Below, one piece after another: positions 43,112 to 54,150 of a stretch of DNA of 64,000 nt (its first letter is position 1; the number at the start of each line of letters is the position of its first letter). Under the pieces are notes generated by a model that was given only the letters and a program-made list of their open reading frames with translations, did no database searches and had not been told where the DNA came from. The translations under genes were made by a program, and so were the position numbers. Source of the DNA: Oncomelania hupensis (Eukaryota; Mollusca; Gastropoda; Littorinimorpha; Pomatiopsidae); contig CM072517.1 of NCBI GenBank assembly GCA_036898135.1, positions 59,790,990-59,854,989 on the forward strand, in the 5' to 3' direction.

Positions 43112-43358
43112 CCACTGCAGTAGCTCAAGTGGTAGAGCGTTCGCCTGGCACACCGACGACCCAGGTTCGAAACTCGTGGTGGGCGAAATAAAAAAGTGTC
43201 CAATTTTTCACTGTCTGATTTAGCAGTATGATTGCTGTGATGGTTCGGTGTTGCTTTAGGTCCCTACCTCTTGTTCCCTGGGATGGTTATCTCCATCTGC
43301 CATATCGCCAAAGGTGGGTGCAGACGTTAAACCTTAATGTTCATTCATTCATCAAGGC
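43112..43358 (+). mobile_element. SINE-S, tRNA-derived, with (ATTC)n tail
   Basis: A-box AGTAGCTCAAGTGGTAGAGC (43121) and B-box CAGGTTCGAAACTC (43162). The 3' end GCAGACGTTAAACCTTA is followed by ATTCATTCATC. Confidence 0.85.
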
Positions 43359-44105
43359 ATTTCATCTATCATTCCTTATACGCACTGCAACTCTCCCTCC
43401 TTCACTTACACCCCTACCTTCCTCTTCCTCTTCCTCTTCCTCTTCCTTCCTCTCCACCCATCCCTTTCCCCACAACCACTACCTCCTCCCCTCCCTCCTT
43501 CCGCGCAAAACTCATCCGTCTGTTCTTCCTTCTCCCATCTCCGCACAGACGCCTGGCCATGAAAGTTTAATACACTAGTAGGTGTTTTCTTTGTAATTCG
43601 CTACCAAATTAATGTAACTTTAGATAATGTGGGCCAAGAACACAGTTCAAGTTTGCATATACGAGTAAAAAGCGAATGCAAGCTTCCTAAGTTCGCCTTA
43701 GTCGAACTAAAACCAAAAATGACTTTTTTATTTTCGACCGCCATTCCTCAATAATTAGGATCATTTCGGAGAAATCAAAAACCTCGGTCGACTCTTGCCG
43801 CCCTGCGTTCCTGTTAGCAAGATACGTTTCTGACCCACACACACAGCGTGTCTGAGACTCTCAGACTACCTCTTATGCGCTACTGACAAACACGTAAGCC
43901 TCGGGGACTTTCTGCTACGTTGTGTCCTTCTGACGCAATCCCCTGAAGACGGAACGGAGAAGTGAACAATGCAGGTACCTCCTTGGCACTCTGTTAACCA
44001 GCTCAAAAGATCCACTTCAGTTCAGTTCAGTTCAATATTTTTGTTTTTTTTTAATGTCTGTTCCGTACTGGTGATTTTTGACCATACACTCTTTCTCACG
44101 CAGGG
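43359..44105. other. No gene recognised
   Basis: A (CTTCCT)n run lies at 43420-43450 and a GTTCA repeat at 44018-44032. No gene supported. Confidence 0.4.
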
Positions 44106-44425
44106 ATATATTTATTTTATTTATTTATTTAATCGTTGTTATATAGCGCTTTTCCAGCTCAAGAGCTGCTCAAGGCGCTGGCCCATACAGGATCTAACTC
44201 AAGCCGCCCGAGGCGCCAACTTGCAGCCTTTGGCCGCATCGTAATAACGCTCCAGACAAAAGAGCACAATCCTGGGCAGCCAGGTATGAGGGAGAAGGAC
44301 CTAGGTGCATGCTGGGTGTGTTCTTGTCACCGGCACTAACCCGTCTAGGACATGAGCGTCAGGATCTTTAAAGTCCGTTATGATGGAATGTATGCGACAC
44401 AAACTAGACCTCGGTTTATACTCTC
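44106..44425 (-). mobile_element. SINE-E copy 3
   Basis: (TTTA) tail, TATATAGCGCTTTTCCAGCT, CAGGATCTAACTCAAG, GACATGAGCGTCAGGATCTT then TAAAGTCCG. Confidence 0.85.
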
Positions 44426-44484
44426 ATTACAAGTGTAAAGTTGAACTTTAGCCATGCAAAGTAACATTACCACCAGCAGCCTTA

Positions 44485-44800
44485 TAGCAAGCAGGCAAAC
44501 TGTCTCGACCAGTTGAGAGGCGGTCAATGTAGTGTTGTGTTGTGTCGTAGCACATGAGCCAAGTTATCGGAATCTGACTGAGCCCCGTGACCACTGAAGA
44601 CGCTCCCAGAGTAGAAACAGCTGTCTGGTCAGGATGGCTAACAAAATACAATTGAGACGTATTTTCAAAACCGTGTTGCACACTAGTAAGAAAATGTCAC
44701 TGTGAAAGTTATGATTTTTGAATGCTGGTGTGATGCTGTTGCAGACAGTCTTCATCTTTACACTACAGTTGCTCTGTCCTAAACCTTATTAAAGCTTGTG
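44485..44800. repeat. Dispersed repeat W, copy 2 (empty site for SINE-I)
   Basis: Runs uninterrupted through TCATCTTTACACTACAGTTG, where copy 1 holds SINE-I. Confidence 0.75.
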
Positions 44801-44802
44801 AT

Positions 44803-45080
44803 CTCCTATCCTATCCTATCCTATCCTATCCTATCCTATCATATCCCATAACTCAGAGGTCGTAGGGGCACCACAGACGATCGTTTAACCAGCGTACTCC
44901 ATCTTTCCCTGTCCTCAGCAACCCTGATTGTTTCGCTCAGTGTCAAACCAGTCCATTCTGGAATGTTGTCCTCCCACCTCTTTTTTGTCGGTCTTCCTCT
45001 TCTCCTACCTCCTTGCACCGTGCCTTGCAGGATGGTCTTTGCAAGACCTGATGATCTGGTGACGTGGATCTGCACACTGC
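44803..45080 (-). mobile_element. LINE-K copy 3
   Basis: Minus strand with (CCTAT)n at 44803-44840. Encodes RSSGLAKTILQGTVQGGRRR, GRPTKKRWEDNIPEW and the DRERW end. Confidence 0.85.
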
Positions 45081-45234
45081 TTGTGATCTATCGATTGACA
45101 TTTAAACGGCAATTGTTCTCCTTTCACATTTTTATTTTTTTAACATTACTTTTAACATTTACCAACTGCTGACAGTGCAAATGATACGGGCAATATCTAT
45201 TATAGAGGGGGGTGGGGGTGGGGGGTGAAGGGTT
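45081..45234. other. Unique DNA and G-rich run
   Basis: G-rich tract 45206-45250. Confidence 0.4.
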
Positions 45235-45505
45235 GGAGGGGGGGGGGGACTATGCCAAAAACTGCCAATGGTTTCTTCAATGTTGATGTTCTTTTCTTGG
45301 AAATAGTCGAATTCAAAATAGGACATTCATATAAAATATGTTTACCAGATATTGGATGTAAACAGGTACAAAAACTACGTCACCTTAAAAAACCGGTGCT
45401 ACGTGAATGTATTCTTTGTTTCTTATTTAGCCTGCATAAATGTCTCCGGCAAGAAAACTTCTTAACCATTGTCCGCTTGAATGTGAGTCGTGTAATATAA
45501 GATCC
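45235..45505 (-). mobile_element. LINE-X fragment 1
   Basis: Minus strand contains CTCLHPISGKHILYECPIL, a Cys/His knuckle comparable to HILILFECPI in 49745-50905. Preceded by RLTFKRTMVKKFSCRRHLC. Frames are broken. Confidence 0.55.
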
Positions 45506-45524
45506 GTTGGATCTCATTTTTGAT

Positions 45525-45620
45525 ATGATGATGATGGTCATTGTTGTCAGGGTGGCGACGTGGTGATCGTCCTTAACGCTCATGCAATAGGACGTTAAGC
45601 ATCGTTTTCCGTTTCCGTTC
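45525..45620 (+). mobile_element. Retroposon O copy 1
   Basis: GGTCATTGTTGTCAGGGTGG ... CGTCCTTAACGCTCATGCAA then TAGGACGTTAAGC. Same family as 62306-62389. Confidence 0.75.
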
Positions 45621-45805
45621 CGCTTGAATGTATGGTGCACAATTCCATGTCGTACAGACAAGCTCTGGTGGAGGGAAAAGTGGTAGAATGAAGAGGTAAT
45701 GAAGTGGTTACGGGTTCAGCCCGGAGTTCCCATACAACTATATTTTCCCCCAGGATTTGTACACACGACATTGTGTTTGTACGGCTGCTGCGTGTACATG
45801 TAGAT

Positions 45806-46012
45806 GCGGTATGTGTGTGTCTGTGTGTGTGCGTGTGTGTGTATGAGTGTGTGTGTCAGAGAGAGAGAGAGAAAAAAAAAGAGAGAGAGACAGAGAGAGA
45901 CAGAGAGAGTGAGAGAGAGAGAGACAGAGAGAGTGAGAGAGGGAGTGAGAGAGAGACAGAGAGAGTGAGAGACAGAGAGAGAGACAGAGAAAGAGAGTGA
46001 GAGAAAGAGAGA
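45806..46012 (+). repeat. (TG)n then (GA)n microsatellite
   Basis: TG to 45856, interrupted GA/CAGA/GTGA tract to 46012. Confidence 0.95.
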
Positions 46013-46425
46013 ACATTTGCCATTGACGTATTATTTTATGTGTGTGTGCATAATTTGCTGCTGTCCAATCATGATGGTGCTTGCTTCGTGTCATCCATGT
46101 AATTCTCTAAGTGCATATATGTTCATGCGATGTTATAGAGAATAAAATCTTGAAATGTATTAATATATTTGCGTATTAAAGTCAGCGAAATATTATTTAT
46201 TTACTTTTAACAAACATCAATTACGGTATGAACAAAAAAAAACATATGTGGGAGCACATAGCATACCTGCTGGAACATGTACTTGGTGTCGGGTGGGAGG
46301 GTGGGGGTGAAGGATTGGTGGGTGAGGATATAGAACTGGAAAAAAACAACAACATAGAACTGCTATAATATAGACCTGGGGGAACATAATTCTATTTGCT
46401 CTGCGTAAAATGAATATAGTCTTTT
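46013..46425. other. No gene recognised
   Basis: Nothing supported. Confidence 0.4.
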
Positions 46426-46428
46426 TTT

Positions 46429-46486
46429 CATTGTATTGTATTGTATTGTATTGTATTGTATTGTATTGTATTGTATTGTATTGTAT
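46429..46486 (+). repeat. (TTGTA)n pentanucleotide array
   Basis: About 11 TTGTA units. Confidence 0.97.
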
Positions 46487-47250
46487 AGGCGTGCTAAGGG
46501 TTGTTTTATCCACACGATGATACCTATAAGGAAACGTTAACAATTAGCGTCATAACAATAAAAAGTATTTTTATAGCGTCTTTTCCTATAGAATTAATAC
46601 CGCTCAAAGTACTCACATTTTACATTCAACTCTCTTTGCCTCAGGGAGCCAGTGCATGAAGCGTCCTTAAAACTAGGGGTAAAATAAAAGAGGTGGTGGT
46701 TCACATCTTGTTAACAATGCACGATATAGTAGGGTATGAAGCCGTCTCTTCCCTTTCGCTGGAAGTTTGATGGTGATCGTGTGTATGAATTGATAAGCTG
46801 GATACTGTACAGAGCAAAACTGCTTTCGGGCAAACCCAGCGAAATGTGGTATTTAGAAATTGAGCTGTCGCATCCGATTGCCCGAAACTTCGTTGCATCT
46901 AATTGTCCTATGCACTACCGAATCGGACTTTTCATAGGCCTAACACAGGTGGTTGCTTTCATAAGCTTTTTGTTATTTGGTCTTGCTTGAAACCGAAGGA
47001 CAGAGGACACGATAAGCTTAACTTCTTTAGCATACTTAGTCAACCATCAGACGTGTTTCTAAATGTCTATAGATGTGTTTCGATGAGTGGCAGTTAATTG
47101 GCATTCTGCTCGATCAAGAGAAGTCATTATTCTAAACGCTACTCATTTCATAAGGCAACAGTTGCTCACTCCTTACAGTTCCCATTCCGAATGAAACATG
47201 TCATATAAACATGTCGTGCACTAATCAATTGGACAAATGTGTGGGAATAA
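46487..47250. other. No gene recognised
   Basis: An open frame at 46736-46990 (84 codons) ends in a hydrophobic stretch but matches nothing I know. No gene can be supported. Confidence 0.4.
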
Positions 47251-47345
47251 GTAACATATATAGATATAGATATAGATATAGATATAGATATATATAGATA
47301 TAGATAGATATAGATAGATATAGATAGATATAGATATATATATTA
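47251..47345 (+). repeat. (TAGATA)n compound array
   Basis: TATAGA/TAGATA units. Confidence 0.95.
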
Positions 47346-47381
47346 TTTCATTTTAAAACATACCGTTGTTCGAATCTTCCC

Positions 47382-47383
47382 CA

Positions 47384-47414
<31 letters not shown>

Positions 47415-47462
47415 CGCACATTCACAAACACAAACACAAAACACACACGTACACAAACACAC
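47382..47462 (+). repeat. (CA)n microsatellite
   Basis: Interrupted CA tract. A second one lies at 47640-47698. Confidence 0.95.
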
Positions 47463-47669
47463 ATTTAGCAAATTTATTGAGGTTCTCTGCTGCACATTAT
47501 AAATACAATGAGACATCACCGGATTTAGAGAAAATAATGAAAACAACCAAAATCAAGGCTTTCAGCTCGAACACGGGAAGTCATTATTCAAATGCTATTT
47601 ATTTCATACAGGCAACAGTTCGTCATTCCTTACAGACAGACAGACAGACACACACACACACGTACACCA

Positions 47670-47700
<31 letters not shown>

Positions 47701-48285
47701 CTTGTATACGATCAAAACCAAAACCAGGGTTTATTTAGAATGTAGGAATCGGAAAGTGATTTTGAATTTTTTTTTTTTTTGACGGAAAAAGAGCATTTTT
47801 GTAGAGAAAAGGGTTAAGGCAAGGGCTAGGGATAGATCTGCAACTAACCCTTACCCGAACCCTTGTCTAAAAAGTTGACCTAGATCGCCTCCTATAGGCG
47901 ACGAAGTAGGTCGAACTTTCTTCAACATTTTTCGGAAAAGGGACTGGATGTTCTCCGTCCAGGATAGAGCACTCCCTTGTACTTAAAACACTCTCATGCA
48001 CTACAACTGCACTCCCATGCACTAAAAGAGCACTCCCGCGCACTTTGAAAAAAGTGAGGCCCTGGAAACAAAAAGTGGGGTCCGAGCAAATGACTAAAAA
48101 AAACAAGGTCGGGCTACCACTTTGACATCAATACACGTGCACACGGGTCTGAGTACTGAACTAAAGATGGGTGTTAGGAAATTGCGGACGGAGGTGTTTC
48201 CATTTGCGGACGGGTTGTCATTTCTCTTTCATGTATGGGATGAAATCTGTCCTAAAACTGCCAAGTGAACGTTTTTAAATAACTG
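47463..48285. other. No gene recognised; short telomere-like inverted motif
   Basis: AAGGGTTAAGGCAAGGGCTA at 47807 and AACTAACCCTTACCCGAACC at 47853 form a loose inverted pair of TTAGGG-like character. Rest unsupported. Confidence 0.4.
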
Positions 48286-49255
48286 TCCACGAAACCAGTG
48301 GTTCAGAACAACAATCGGTGTGCGTCAAGGATGCCTACTCTCTCCAACACTCTTCAACATCTTCCTAGAGCGCAGCATGTACAGATGCTCTTGCAAATCA
48401 CGAAGGCACAGTCAGCATAGGGGGTAGAGCAATCTCCAATCTTCGTTTTGCGGATGACATTGATGGATTGGCTGGAGAGGAACATGAACTTGAACAGCTG
48501 GTACAGAGGCTTGACACCACCTCCAGAGCTTATGGAATGGAAATAAGTGCAGAGAAGACCAAAATGATGACCAACAACACCAATGGCATCAACACGGACA
48601 TCAAAGTCCAAGGCCGATCCCTCAACACAGTACATAGCTTCAAATATTTAGGAGCCATTGTATCAGACAATGGGTCCCGACAGGAAGTCCTCTCCAGGAT
48701 CGCACAAACAACTGCTGCCCTGACATGGTTGAAGCCCATTTGGAAAGACAGGACCATCAGTCTACATTCCAAAGTAAGACTGCTGCACTCCCTTGTCATC
48801 TCCATCTTCCTATATGCTTGCGAAGCATGGACCCTCACAGCAGATCTCCAACAAAGAATATAAAGCATGGAGATGAGGTGCTACAGAAGACTTCTGGGCA
48901 TTTCCTATACCCAACACATCACCAACGACGAAGTCCGACAGACCATCACACAAGCCATTGGACAACACGATGACCTGCTCACAGTGGTGAAGAAACGGAA
49001 ACTCCGATGGTATGTATGGCCACGTCACCAGATCATCAGGCCTTGCAAAGACCATTCTGCAAGGCACAGTGCAAGGAGGTAGAAGAAGAGGGAGACCGAA
49101 AAAGAGGTGGGATGACAACATTCGAAAATGGACTGGTTTGACACTGAGCGAAGCCATCAGGGCTGCTGAGGACAGAGAAAGATGGAGTATGCTGGTTAAA
49201 CGATCATCTGTGGTGCCCCTACGACCTCCGGGTTACGGGACAGGATAGGATAGGA
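48286..49255 (+). mobile_element. LINE-K copy 4, longest: reverse transcriptase remnant
   Basis: Encodes GVRQGCLLSPTLFNIFLE (RT motif 4), then in a shifted frame AISNLRFADDIDGLAG with the catalytic FADD box (48444-48480), KTKMMTNN, FKYLGAIVS, LYACEAWTL, then a TAA stop at 48861, then RRLLGISYTQHITNDE, KKRKLRWY, a 4-bp duplication shifting frame near 49010, and GGRRRGRPKKRWDDNIRKW ... DRERW. Ends in (GGATA)n. The order and C-terminal pattern fit the RTE clade. Endonuclease absent; at least two frameshifts and one stop: dead. Confidence 0.85.
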
Positions 49256-49380
49256 AACCAGTGACCACGAGCAGGCAGATACGAAGGTAAAAGATGAAGC
49301 TGTTCCCGTAACCTTTCGGTAGCTTAGGCGTTTGGAACCCCTCTTTTCTCTGGGCCAGCGTAATGAGGGCCGATGCCCAG

Positions 49381-49418
<38 letters not shown>

Positions 49419-49495
49419 TGTCTCTCTCTCTGTCTCTCTGTCTCTCTCTCTGTCTCTCTCTCTCTCTGTCTCTCTGTCTCTCTCTCTGTCTCTCT

Positions 49496-49532
<37 letters not shown>

Positions 49533-49683
49533 CCCCCTCTCGCTGCTTTATCTTCACCGGTTCTAAACAAAGCCAGGCACCGATTCACAGCTGGGTGGAT
49601 TGGTGTGTGTCGTGAGCTTGTTTCTAAACCGTCTCTACGTTGCTTAACACGAAACACTGCTAGCGTGTTCCCAAAGCCACTAT
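49256..49683 (-). mobile_element. SINE-J copy 1 with internal (GA)n expansion
   Basis: Minus strand: TAGTGGCTTTGGGAACACGC, GTTAAGCAACGTAGAGACGG (5S box A-like), AAACAAGCTCACGAC, AAAGCAGCGAGAGGG, then about 150 bp of (GA)n (49380-49530), then GGGCATCGGCCCTCATTACG and CTGGCCCAGAGAAAAGAGG. The GA array sits where related SINEs have GAGAGAGATGGGCATC. Confidence 0.75.
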
Positions 49684-49732
49684 ATCCTATCCTATCCTAT
49701 CCTATCCTATCCTATCCTATCCTATCCTAAAT
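49684..49732 (-). repeat. (CCTAT)n, LINE-K tail only
   Basis: About nine CCTAT units without LINE-K body. Either an extreme 5' truncation or expansion from the adjacent element. Confidence 0.6.
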
Positions 49733-49744
49733 TATACAATGAGA

Positions 49745-50905
49745 AAAAAAAACAATATTAGACAACAACAAAAAAATGAAAGACCATAAAATAAAACAAA
49801 ATTCTAAAATCTACCAACTGGTTATTTTTAAATAGCATAAACAAAATTGTCAACGTCTGTATGTCTTCCTTTGATTGGCTACATTTCTTGGTATTATTAC
49901 ACTGTTCTTCTAATTTTGACATAATAATTGGGCATTCAAACAAAATCAAAATATGGTGTACATAAATGTTTCCTGAACGCGGACAATTAACGTCCGAAGA
50001 ATATTTTGTACACCAAAAATGTATTCTTAACTGAATTACTATCTTTGATACGTTTCTTTCATAATTAATTGCTGAGCATTTTTAAGGTTGTATTTATTAT
50101 TCATGAATTTTAAGAAGCCATTTGATTATATGAAAAAATTATATTATCAAAACCTAATGCATTAGGATTATTCTTAGCTCCCTCTTTGGCTATTTTATAA
50201 CACATTTCATTCCAATAAATTCCTATGTGTGATGGGACACAGCAAACGTCTAAACATCCTATCCTATCCTATCCTATCCTATCCCATAACTCGGAGATCG
50301 TATGGGCACCACAGATGATCGTTTAACCAGCGTACTCCATCTTTCCCTGTCCTCAGCAACCCTGATTGTTTCGCTTAGTGTCAAACCAGTCCATTCTCGA
50401 ATGTTGTAATCCCACCTCTTTTTCGGTCTCCCTCTTCTTCTACCTCCTTGCACTGTGCCTTGCAGGATGGTCTTTGCAAGACCTGATGATCTGGTGACGT
50501 GGCCATACCATCGGAGTTTCCGTTTTTTCACCACTGTGAGCAGGTCATCGTGTTGTCCAATGGTTTGTGTGATGGTCTGTCGGTCTTCGTCGTTGGTGAT
50601 GTGCTGGGCATAGGAAATAGGAAATGCCCAGAAGTCTTCTGTCTTCTAAAGTCTTCATATTTCTCTTAAAATAATACAATGAATGAAATGTTTTATCTCA
50701 TATAAAAACGTACTTCTGTCCTTGCAGTTCCAGTCTTTTAGTGCATAAAGAACCGCTTTTGAATCAACACAAATGTGGATACCAAAACCTCTAATAGAAC
50801 ATTGATTATATAGTTCCATATTACTCAACTATAAATATAGAATACCCTGTTCCTAAGTAATACGACTTTATTCTGATCCAGCATACAATTTTTTACTCTA
50901 TCCAT
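49745..50905 (-). mobile_element. LINE-X fragment 2: RNase H and terminal zinc-finger remnant, interrupted by LINE-K
   Basis: Minus strand, 50905-50645: GFGIHICVDSKAVLYALKDW (RNase H, D-S-.A..AL). After the LINE-K insertion (50640-50256) it resumes CCVPSHIGIYWNE (RNase H 'PSH.GI.GNE' motif), then CPRSGNIYVHHILILFECPI (Cys/His knuckle). An RNase H after RT points to an I-like non-LTR clade. Several stops and shifts. Confidence 0.75.
50256..50640 (-). mobile_element. LINE-K copy 5, nested in LINE-X
   Basis: (CCTAT)n tail at 50256-50283. Encodes KKRKLRWYGHVTRSSGLAKT and GGRRRGRPKKRWDYNIREW ... DRERW. Splits the RNase H frame of LINE-X. Confidence 0.85.
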
Positions 50906-50906
50906 G

Positions 50907-51145
50907 GCGCCTGACAGTTGTGGGATCGATCTTGCCTCTGGACGTTATCTTTCTCCGAATATTATTTTTACTTTCGCCTCGGGCAACGTCTCAGGGGTTT
51001 TCTCCGGGTACTCCGGATTGCTCCCCCAGCAAAATGTAAAAAAACACAACTAATATTTGGGTTTGGGCGCGCCATAGGCTGCGACTACGCATTTCCCAAG
51101 GAAGGCGGCACAGAATTTCCCGATAAAAGGGACAATAAAGTTTAA
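50907..51145 (+). mobile_element. SINE-C copy 2
   Basis: GCCTGACAGTTGTGGGATCG, GGGCAACGTCTCAGGGGTTT, CTCCGGGTACTCCGG, GGTTTGGGCGCGCCATAGGC. Confidence 0.8.
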
Positions 51146-51298
51146 AAAAAACATCAAAATCAAAACTAATATGTAAAATATATTTCAATGTGCATTTAAA
51201 ACTACACCGAAAAAAACAAGGACAAGGCTATCGTACAGACGCTTGAAGGAAAAAAATGTTTTTTCCTCATCAACCGGACATGACGTTTGGAAAGCGTA
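51146..51298. other. No gene recognised
   Basis: Nothing supported. Confidence 0.4.
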
Positions 51299-51301
51299 GT
51301 G

Positions 51302-51386
<85 letters not shown>

Positions 51387-51387
51387 A
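51299..51387 (+). repeat. (TAG)n microsatellite
   Basis: About 29 AGT units. Confidence 0.97.
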
Positions 51388-51797
51388 GGCTTAATTTTAG
51401 GCCTCACGGCCTACTCCACGCCTCTTCATTCATTGCTTTTACATACGTGTACGTGTGCGGGTCGCGCTAGTGCATTTTAAAAAAAATAAAATGACAGTTA
51501 ATCGTGATATTCTTTTTACTTAGCTATAAATTTAGGATTGTTGTCCAGAAGGTCCTTAACAGCGTTGACATTCTCTACAAATGTTATGTTAAGCGGGAGA
51601 TCATTCCAATTGTTCACGACCTTGTTTGCATTTTAAAAAACAAATCTTTCGAATATTAGTTCTGTTATAGTTTACCCTTAATTTACCCTGCTGATTTATA
51701 GTCTGGTTGTTATTTATCTGAAACGTCTGTTGAAAACTAACTTGATCTATCCCGTGTGCTCAGTGTCTCACGCTTCACACACGATCAAGAAACGCAT
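51388..51797. other. No gene recognised
   Basis: Minus strand has no convincing LINE frame. Nothing supported. Confidence 0.4.
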
Positions 51798-52135
51798 TCC
51801 TATCCTATCCTATCCTATCCCGTAACTCGGAGGTCGTAAGGGCACCACAGATGATCGTTTAACCAGCGTACTCCATCTTTCTCTGTCCTCAACAACCCTG
51901 ATGGTTTTGCTCAGTGTCAAACCAGTCCATTGTCGAATGTTTTCCTCCCACCTCTTTTTCGGTCTACCTCTTCTTCTACCCCCTGGCACTGTGCCTTGCA
52001 GAATGGTCTTTGCAAGACCTGATGATCTGGTGACGTGGTCATACCATATCCCCATCGGAGTTTCCGTTTCTTCATCAGGTCATCGTGTTGTCCAATGGCT
52101 CGTGTGACAGACCATCACACAAGCCACGAAAGGCA
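51798..52135 (-). mobile_element. LINE-K copy 6
   Basis: (CCTAT)n 51798-51820. Encodes HVTRSSGLAKTILQGTVPGG, RRRGRPKKRWEENIRQW and VVEDRERW. The 5' end is rearranged near 52075-52125. Confidence 0.85.
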
Positions 52136-52408
52136 TTACTTACACATAATCCATTGCTTGCTGAAAACATCTGCAATAGCTTGTAGAAGTTGGATGTTGT
52201 GATTTTTCGGCATTTTGCAGGTCCCACAAAGAAGGACGTTGAACTATTATTCCACGAAAGGTTCCGTTTCGTCAAATTAAGATGGCTGCGATTTGTTGAT
52301 ATTGACCGGGGACCACGTGACAGCAAAGCTGTCCAGCCAATCTGCTTCAAAGATCGAGGTTCGCGAGAGGAAAAAAAGGTCCCAGCGCAGACAGTCCGAT
52401 CCTTTTCG
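52136..52408. other. No gene recognised
   Basis: Nothing supported. Confidence 0.4.
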
Positions 52409-52518
52409 GAGGTTCACAAACCTTCAGAACCTAGGTTCCTGAACCTTGTATTTGTCCAATTAAGAACCAAACTTGATCGTCTTGATCGTGAACCTCGAAA
52501 CAAAGGTTTGTGAACCTC
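52409..52518. repeat. 110-bp segment with 16-bp inverted ends
   Basis: GAGGTTCACAAACCTT (52409-52424) and its complement (52503-52518). GAACCT-type motifs recur inside. Possibly a small MITE. Confidence 0.55.
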
Positions 52519-52810
52519 TACGAGCCTCCCAATTAAGACAGGCCGTAAGGCCGCACTAATCGCTTGTATGCACATCTGTCTGCTGTTGTGATCCATCAGT
52601 CTGTAGCGCCCGCACCCAGTGCGCATGTAGTAAGCGTCTGAGACTGGTCGGACCTTACGTTCTACTCCCCGCAACTTGTGAGGAGGTACTCGGCGTGTCT
52701 CGCCGCTGTCCGCCCTCTCTACACTGAGCTCATACATCGTCAGAGAAGAAGGTCTCTCAGAATTAACGTCCCCGGACACCAAAGCGTATAGGGGACATAA
52801 CTTTTAAAAC
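52519..52810 (-). mobile_element. Retroposon G copy 2 end and flanking unique DNA
   Basis: AATTAACGTCCCCGGACACC then AAAGCGTATAGGGGAC at 52758-52796 is the complement of the G 3' stem-loop. The rest of the interval shows nothing. Confidence 0.6.
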
Positions 52811-52814
52811 ACAC

Positions 52815-53160
52815 TTAAAACATTACCATAAAATTCTTAAAACCGTCCAGGACCAATTTGAAAAATATTTAAGACAGATCACAAATACAACTCAAGACTA
52901 TTTAGAGCATTAACTATCAGCTTTCGTTCCACACATACAATAGACAACACATAATTAAAATTAGGTAAAAAGGGTGCAACAAAAAATTTTTCTCAACATT
53001 TACCATAGAATTCGTAAAACCTTCCAGGACCAATTAAAACTATTTAAGACATATCACAAATTCAACTCTAACTAATTAAGTCATTAACTATCAACGTTCA
53101 TTCCACATATAAAGTATACAACACATGATTAACATTAAGTAAAAAGAGTGTAAAACCAAA
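52815..53160 (+). repeat. Tandem duplication, two units of about 180 bp
   Basis: Both units run AACATTTACCATA.AATTC.TAAAACC.TCCAGGACCAATT ... AAGACA.ATCACAAAT ... CATTAACTATCA ... TTAAGTAAAAAG (unit 1 52815-52985, unit 2 52995-53160). Confidence 0.8.
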
Positions 53161-53277
53161 AATAATCTCAGACCAACCAAAGGGTTGTATAATGACAGCT
53201 CAAATGGGCAAAGGGCTATCTATGGATACTAGTTCTTAAATATGTCAATTAAATATGAGTCATATTAACGTCCATCT

Positions 53278-53863
53278 ACCCCCGTTGGTGTGCCGGGGGT
53301 TTCAGCATAAATAGTATCCCCACTTTCTGGAAATTTAGTGCTTTAAATTCCCACTGTCGCTGTCTTTCTCATTTGCTCTTTCTCATTCCTGCTCTGTTCT
53401 ATCAATCTGCTATACTATCTTCTTCTTCGCTAGACCAGTCATCTACCTCTTTTCTTGAAAACTCTTCCGGGACAAGACTCCTTATTTGTACATTGTGTAT
53501 GAGGTCTGTAAGTTGGATCAGCTTGGGAATATTGGACGCTTTTTGCTCGGTGATCACTAGGGATTCCTATGATGTTATTATTTAGCAATGTAGGCATTTT
53601 ATATGTTTGTGTTTTGTTGATAATTTATAATGATGTTTGTATTCTATTTTGTTTTTGTAAACGGGGGTTCCATAAATTAGAGTACAACCTCAACGTCCCC
53701 TGCGTGGGATGTCTTTATTGTAAAGTGACTGGCTGGTGAAGAGCTTTCAGTTTTACCTCTAGGGTTGTTTCAGCAGATCTTTTATGCGGATCAGGGGTTG
53801 TCCGGTCCTGATTTGGCTCGGAAGATTCCGCTGGACCTAAAGCAATAATCATGTAATGTAATG
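53278..53863 (+). mobile_element. Retroposon F copy 5, full length with TSD
   Basis: Flanked by TAACGTCCATCT (53266-53277, 53864-53875), defining a complete 586-bp element from the CCCCCGTTGG start to the ATGTAATGTAATG tail. Confidence 0.95.
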
Positions 53864-53875
53864 TAACGTCCATCT

Positions 53876-54143
53876 GCCAAAGTATAGGTCATGACATTAC
53901 ATAAAATCAGGTTATCGCTGAAACTGCACACCTTCCATAATTAAAAACGGTAAAAAAATAATATAGGAAAGCAACCTGGTCATTTAAAAAAACAAACATC
54001 AACTGGACTGCGATCGTAACATTAAAACGGATTAAAATTAGAACTGTAATAAAATGGCCAATTAAGAGGAGTTAACACTCCAGAATCACAATATAATACT
54101 TCTAAAATAGAGTGTAAAATGGCAATAAAAATATAATGCGGCG
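53876..54143. other. No gene recognised
   Basis: AT-rich, nothing supported. Confidence 0.4.
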
Positions 54144-54150
54144 TAGCTAG

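Noticed and set aside
46736..47097. Small membrane protein gene
   Set aside because: One 84-codon frame with a hydrophobic end and no homologue I recognise; length is within chance expectation.
49684..49732. Independent pentanucleotide microsatellite
   Set aside because: The unit is the LINE-K tail and a LINE-K end lies 430 bp away, so it was listed as a LINE-derived tail.
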